From: Ectocarpus siliculosus
Lineage: Eukaryota; Sar; Phaeophyceae; Ectocarpales; Ectocarpaceae
Assembly (NCBI GenBank): GCA_000310025.1
Contig: FN649749.1
Location: 3,475,769 to 3,539,768, forward strand
Direction: 5' to 3'
Length of the DNA stretch: 64,000 bases
This document shows positions 59,930 to 64,000 of this stretch, piece by piece. The stretch's first letter is position 1; every line of letters begins with the position of its first letter. The notes under the pieces are model-generated. The model was not told where the DNA came from. It saw nothing but the letters and a program-made list of their open reading frames with translations, and made no database searches. The position numbers and the translations under genes are program-made.

Positions 59930-62741
59930 TCAAGCCTTCACGGTGGCCTGAGTTACCGACACGTGCTGAGGCGGCCGCTGTTTTCCCGCGGCCGCACTCC
60001 CCCCACCACGACCCCCGTCGCCGCTAACCCCTTTTCTAGCGGTGAGAAGCCCCGTTCTTGCCACCCCGCCCGCGCCGGCCCCACCGGTTACAACTTGAGG
60101 CAGGAACCCCAGCTCTTCGGTGGGGATGCCGAAGTCGCGCAGCTTTGCTTCGGCCGCTCTAACGAGCCTAGCGTGCGCGGTTTTGACTCTGGCCACCTCT
60201 TGTTCGAGATCCGCCACCACCTATTTTGTCGACGAGATGGTGTGGGAAATATGAAGCGTTTCATTCCCATGCTAGCTAGGAATAACCGCGACACAAGCGT
60301 TTGGGTGGGGATTGCAGCGTGCCGTCTGCAATCGAGGCACGGCCTGACAAGAAGGGTTCGTAATACGTTGTGGCAAGCGTACAGGTTCTGGCGGCCGGAG
60401 GAGACACAGTGGGTGGCTGGACACATGAAAGAGGAAGAAGGTCACGGGTTCAACTGGCGGGGTTGATGCGAGACAGCCCCTTGTACACCAAAGCCAAGAC
60501 GAGATATGAATGAACGCAGACATCCACCCAAAAAAGCAGATCACAACCTCAAAGGACCATGCGTGCAAAATACAACGAAACTACTCGAGAACGGGAAGCA
60601 AGAGACGGTCGGTCCCGCCTTGGAGAACCATCATCGGCACGGGCTTTTCAAGGCGAGGTTAGATGGACTCACCCGACCCTTCTGCTCCAGAATGTTCTCT
60701 ACCTTGCCCTTGACCTGCGTCGCTGCGGCGGCTTCCAAGTTCGCCCGTGACAAAACCTGAAGATAAAATATGCCAGGCGTCGCGACAACGAGTCAGAGCT
60801 ACCAAGACGCGTACGTAGAACAAGGTGTAACTCGTCGTCACAAGCCGCATATACCATATTTCGACCGTTCTTATTGAGTGCGTACAATAGGTCTTGCGAC
60901 GATAATACCACGGCGCCATGGTCGTCGTTTTCCCTTTTCGAGTTTGACACGCATGCATGGGGAGCGGAATATTCTCAACTACACAGATGCATTCCGGCCT
61001 AACACCAAGAATCGTGCTACCCCACCGCCACCGACGGATTTTGTTATCGCCAGCGCAGCGTGGTCGTCCACGCTCTTCTCCGAAAAAATGAGCCTAATGA
61101 TATCGTCAATGCTGGTCTACAGCATGATATGACCTACACGCTTGCTCGAGGTAATAACGCTTCCCCCGAAGGCACGATACAAACTCCTCCTCTTGACTAC
61201 AGTGCACTTAATCTTGAGCCCATGCGGGAAGAACATGAACAACAACCGCAAGACCGTGGTCACAAGAGATCTCTACCACAGCTCGGTTCGGGCTCATTTT
61301 GTTTTAGGATGCCTTATTTAGGGGAAGTTAGCCGGTGACCACGGGAATCGACCGCGTCCAGTGTTAGATCAGTACGGACAGATGAACGTACTGGGTAGAG
61401 AGATCGGAATGGTTTGTAATGTGAAAACAACAACAACAACAACAACAACAGTACCCGTGGTCACTCCCCACCGACCTCGTTAACGCACGCGTCTCTTTTC
61501 TCAGCCTCCTCTGCAAGCCCCCCGAGCTTCCTCTCGAGGATGAGATTCCGGAAGCCCGACTTCTGCTGAGCCTGCTTGACAGAATCCTGGAAACGGTCCC
61601 TCAGCTGGTCCCGCTCTCGACTGACTATCGCGAACCGCTGGCCCAGCACCTGTGTGGCAGGGCAGGCACGAGGAGACATCGGCAAAGATAGTCAGCCTTT
61701 GAGGGTGCGTGTCAGCGCCCGCGTTCTTAAGAAGCGTCAACTTGGGGCCGAGGCTCAATTTCTCATTTCGTCACTACCGCCGAGCATATCATTCACAAGT
61801 AGGTCATTGTACAGATAGTATACTGGACGATCCACGGCTGAGGTGCGATTCTTAGTCGATTTTTCTTTATAGTCAACAACATCTGAGCCTGGTTTTTCTT
61901 TGAGTGTTGTTTCTTAATCGCCGTCGTCAACTGTGTATTGTTAGAGTGGTACTGATACGAGGGTTCCGTGGCTTACGCCGCCACACTCACTCCACGAAGC
62001 GAGCCCAAGAAAAAAACAAAAACAAGATGAATTCACCGATGGGCATGTGTTCGCATGATATGTTCATGTTGGATGTGGGTGCACGTAGGAGTAGTTACAT
62101 AGTACTGTAGAAGCGTCGTTACCCCAGTGTACCACCTATTTCGCTGCGATACTTGTTTCGTCTACTTTGTTGCTGCGGCAGACTTGATGAGAAAACATCT
62201 GTCGTTTATCACACCCCTTGTGCCTCGTCTTCTGTCTGCTGAAGGAAGGGAGCTTCACAACTGCTGTCGTATGTAGCCCTTCAAGCGAACGCATGCGAAT
62301 CAATATTGGCGAAATCGAGTACAGGTCGCAAGGTTTCAACGCCGTGCTCGCACGTACAGTCGGGACGGCTCTCTGAAAATCAAGAGAGACGTGTCCAGTG
62401 CATCATCTCCAGGGGAGTGACTCGACAGCGTCCTTCCAGATCACTCTGTTGACCGAATGCAAACCCAGACGTGAACTTGAGCGACACTATACTTTTCGAC
62501 CAGAACGGCCGCCGCGTGCTGTGGACAGTGCTACATACCTCGTCCTCCCAGTGGAGGTCCCGGAGTCGCTCCTCCATAATGAGCACCCTGGCCTTAGTCA
62601 GTCTCAGCTGCTCCTGCTCCTGTCGATACCGTTCTAGCTCTTGCCGAAGCCTCTCCACGTCCTGATCACAGCAAGCAGCAGTGTGTGGTTGTCTTGAGAA
62701 CGAGTTAAGGACAAGGAGGTTCACCATCGTGATATGCTGTT

Positions 62742-62829
<88 letters not shown>

Positions 62830-64000
62830 TTCCGATTGACTGTCTGGCGTAGATGTGTCCCTGGCGTCGGTTTTCAGTGCTCGAAATGTCAAAGGTTGTG
62901 ACGGGGGTGTCTGCAAACTGCGTCACAGGGGAAACCGGCTCTCTGCGTGGCACATCAGAAGCATATTGTTTTGTGCTCGTGGTGCAGAGAGTGCATTCAA
63001 ACCGGTTTTCGCCTTTGGTACGAGGCTTGGCTCTTCGAGTCAAAAACACGTCAGCTGTGTGAGCTGTTCGAACTGGAGGAAGGTCACTGATGGCAGCCGG
63101 CAGCTGATTCACACCAACACATGCTGTACACTTTCATCTTGCATCACGCCTTGATGACACTACTGTACTCTTATGAGCCTACTCCGGAGGCGAAAATACA
63201 AGGCATTTTCACCACATCTTTTCTTGGCATAGAGGTTTACCTGTCGGGCCTTCCTAAGCGGCTCCGACATCTTCTTGTTTTCCTGGGCAATCTCGTACAT
63301 AAGCTTCTCGTCCTGCTGTTCCCGTTTTCTCATGTCGGCGACCTGTACAGAGACGACAGATTGGAAGATAAACGTCTAGCGATGAGTGATTTTTTTCTTC
63401 GGCGAATGCTAGAGGAGCCTGAGCGAGAAACTTGTAGCCGCCCAACAGCAGCGAGACGGGGCGAAGGTATTCCAAGGAACAACAACGCACTATGCATAAG
63501 AAAAAGACTCATCCTCAAGGTCTCTTGCTTCTAGATACAGCATGGTACGGCGGGGGGCTTAACATTCCCTTTTCAGGTCGGCCGTAGGATGATTGAAGAT
63601 GAGGAGAGTTTCAGACTCGAGGGGCTTCCCTAGTGTCGTGTCCAGGAAAATTGGAACATATATTTGCTTCCCCGCCCTGCTGAGGCGTCCAGAAATATAC
63701 GCCGACAGGCGCCAAAACTCACGCCCAGAAACACGGAGACGACCAACACCCTGAAGGAAAGCGAAACCGAGCACAACAGGCGGCGGTATGCTCTCCGACC
63801 GCACGGTAACAACGAGTGAATCACACCCAACGATACCACATGAAGACCGCACCTCCTCCTTGAGGGAACGGATGAGGTCGAGGTTGTTGTGCGTGATGTC
63901 GTTGTAGTAGTTCTTGATCTCAGCGAAGGCCTTCTCATGCGCCTTCATGAGCCGCTCGATGTGGGAGTTTTTTCGCTCCTCGATCTTCGCCGTCTCCGCT
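59930..64000 (-). CDS. DRC4: Dynein regulatory complex subunit 4 (GAS8 homologue), 5' partial
   Basis: DRC4/GAS8 is a coiled-coil subunit of the nexin-dynein regulatory complex that links axonemal doublets and controls dynein in motile flagella. Minus-strand exons: 64000(+)-63853, 63342-63241, 62661-62539, 61649-61476, 60756-60673, 60220-59930, all in phase (about 306 residues seen). Diagnostic blocks in order: [99 protein letters not shown] and [15 protein letters not shown]. The order and spacing match the C-terminal two thirds of animal GAS8. The last about 50 residues are a Gly/Ser/Ala tail. The start codon is outside the window. Presence fits an organism with flagellated zoids or gametes. 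Confidence 0.95.
61324..61451 (+). mobile_element. SINE-like (AAC)n-tailed repeat, copy C
   Basis: It reads aagttagccggtgaccacgg, then gaatcgaccgcgtccagtg, ending ggaatggtttgtaatgtgaa and an (AAC)n tail. It is antisense to DRC4, with the tail ending 24 nt from the donor of the exon at 61649-61476. Confidence 0.87.
62742..62827. repeat. (CT)n microsatellite, about 43 units
   Basis: Uninterrupted CT run in a DRC4 intron; such a length is expected to be highly variable between strains. Confidence 0.97.

Overview
The window looks like nuclear DNA of a multicellular stramenopile, most likely a brown alga (Ectocarpus-like). Genes are sparse and cut into many short exons by long GT-AG introns. Proteins carry long Ala, Gly, Ser and Pro tracts. 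One gene is an LNR / beta-helix / multi-membrane-span surface protein of a kind I associate with brown algae, and two genes belong to the microtubule or flagellar apparatus. No rRNA, tRNA, CRISPR array or intact retrovirus-like element was recognised. Three runs of exactly 100 N are assembly gaps, two of them beside poly-C or poly-G.

Layout. (1) 1-7090, minus: a kinesin with a 352-residue low-complexity N-terminal extension; its 3' end lies off the window. (2) 7091-10477: divergent intergenic DNA with a 280-bp tandem duplication and a reverse copy of a short (AAC)n-tailed repeat. (3) 10478-24639, plus: a 13-exon gene, phase-consistent throughout, for an unrecognised 1,118-residue protein with a disordered Ala-rich half and a coiled-coil half; its introns hold several MITEs. 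(4) 26730-32084, minus: a complete 5-exon gene with signal peptide, LNR, beta-helix repeats, Cys-rich module and about nine membrane spans. (5) 32085-40361: gene-poor DNA with a 5'-truncated LINE flanked by 16-bp target duplications and a 1.5-kb TIR transposon in a TA duplication. (6) 40362-45142, plus: a secreted, probably GPI-anchored protein built from a repeated two-exon module; its first exon is not identified. (7) 45143-48531: no recognisable gene. (8) 48532-56263, minus: an N-myristoylated CDPK homologue (kinase plus EF-hands) in which nearly all catalytic and calcium-binding residues are replaced. (9) 56264-59929: intergenic. (10) 59930-64000, minus: C-terminal part of DRC4/GAS8, a nexin-dynein regulatory complex subunit, whose 5' end is off the window.

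The most interesting items are the pseudo-CDPK and its introns. One intron contains a 26-bp minisatellite whose unit copies the exon-5/donor junction. Another ends in a LINE 3' fragment whose C-rich tail forms the polypyrimidine tract of exon 7. A third has an (AAC)n-tailed SINE-like copy about 20 nt from a 5' splice site, an arrangement repeated in DRC4. The 9-mer TACAGCAGT (either strand) occurs at least 17 times against about 0.5 expected. Exon boundaries were inferred from splice consensus, phase and protein similarity by eye; no search was run.
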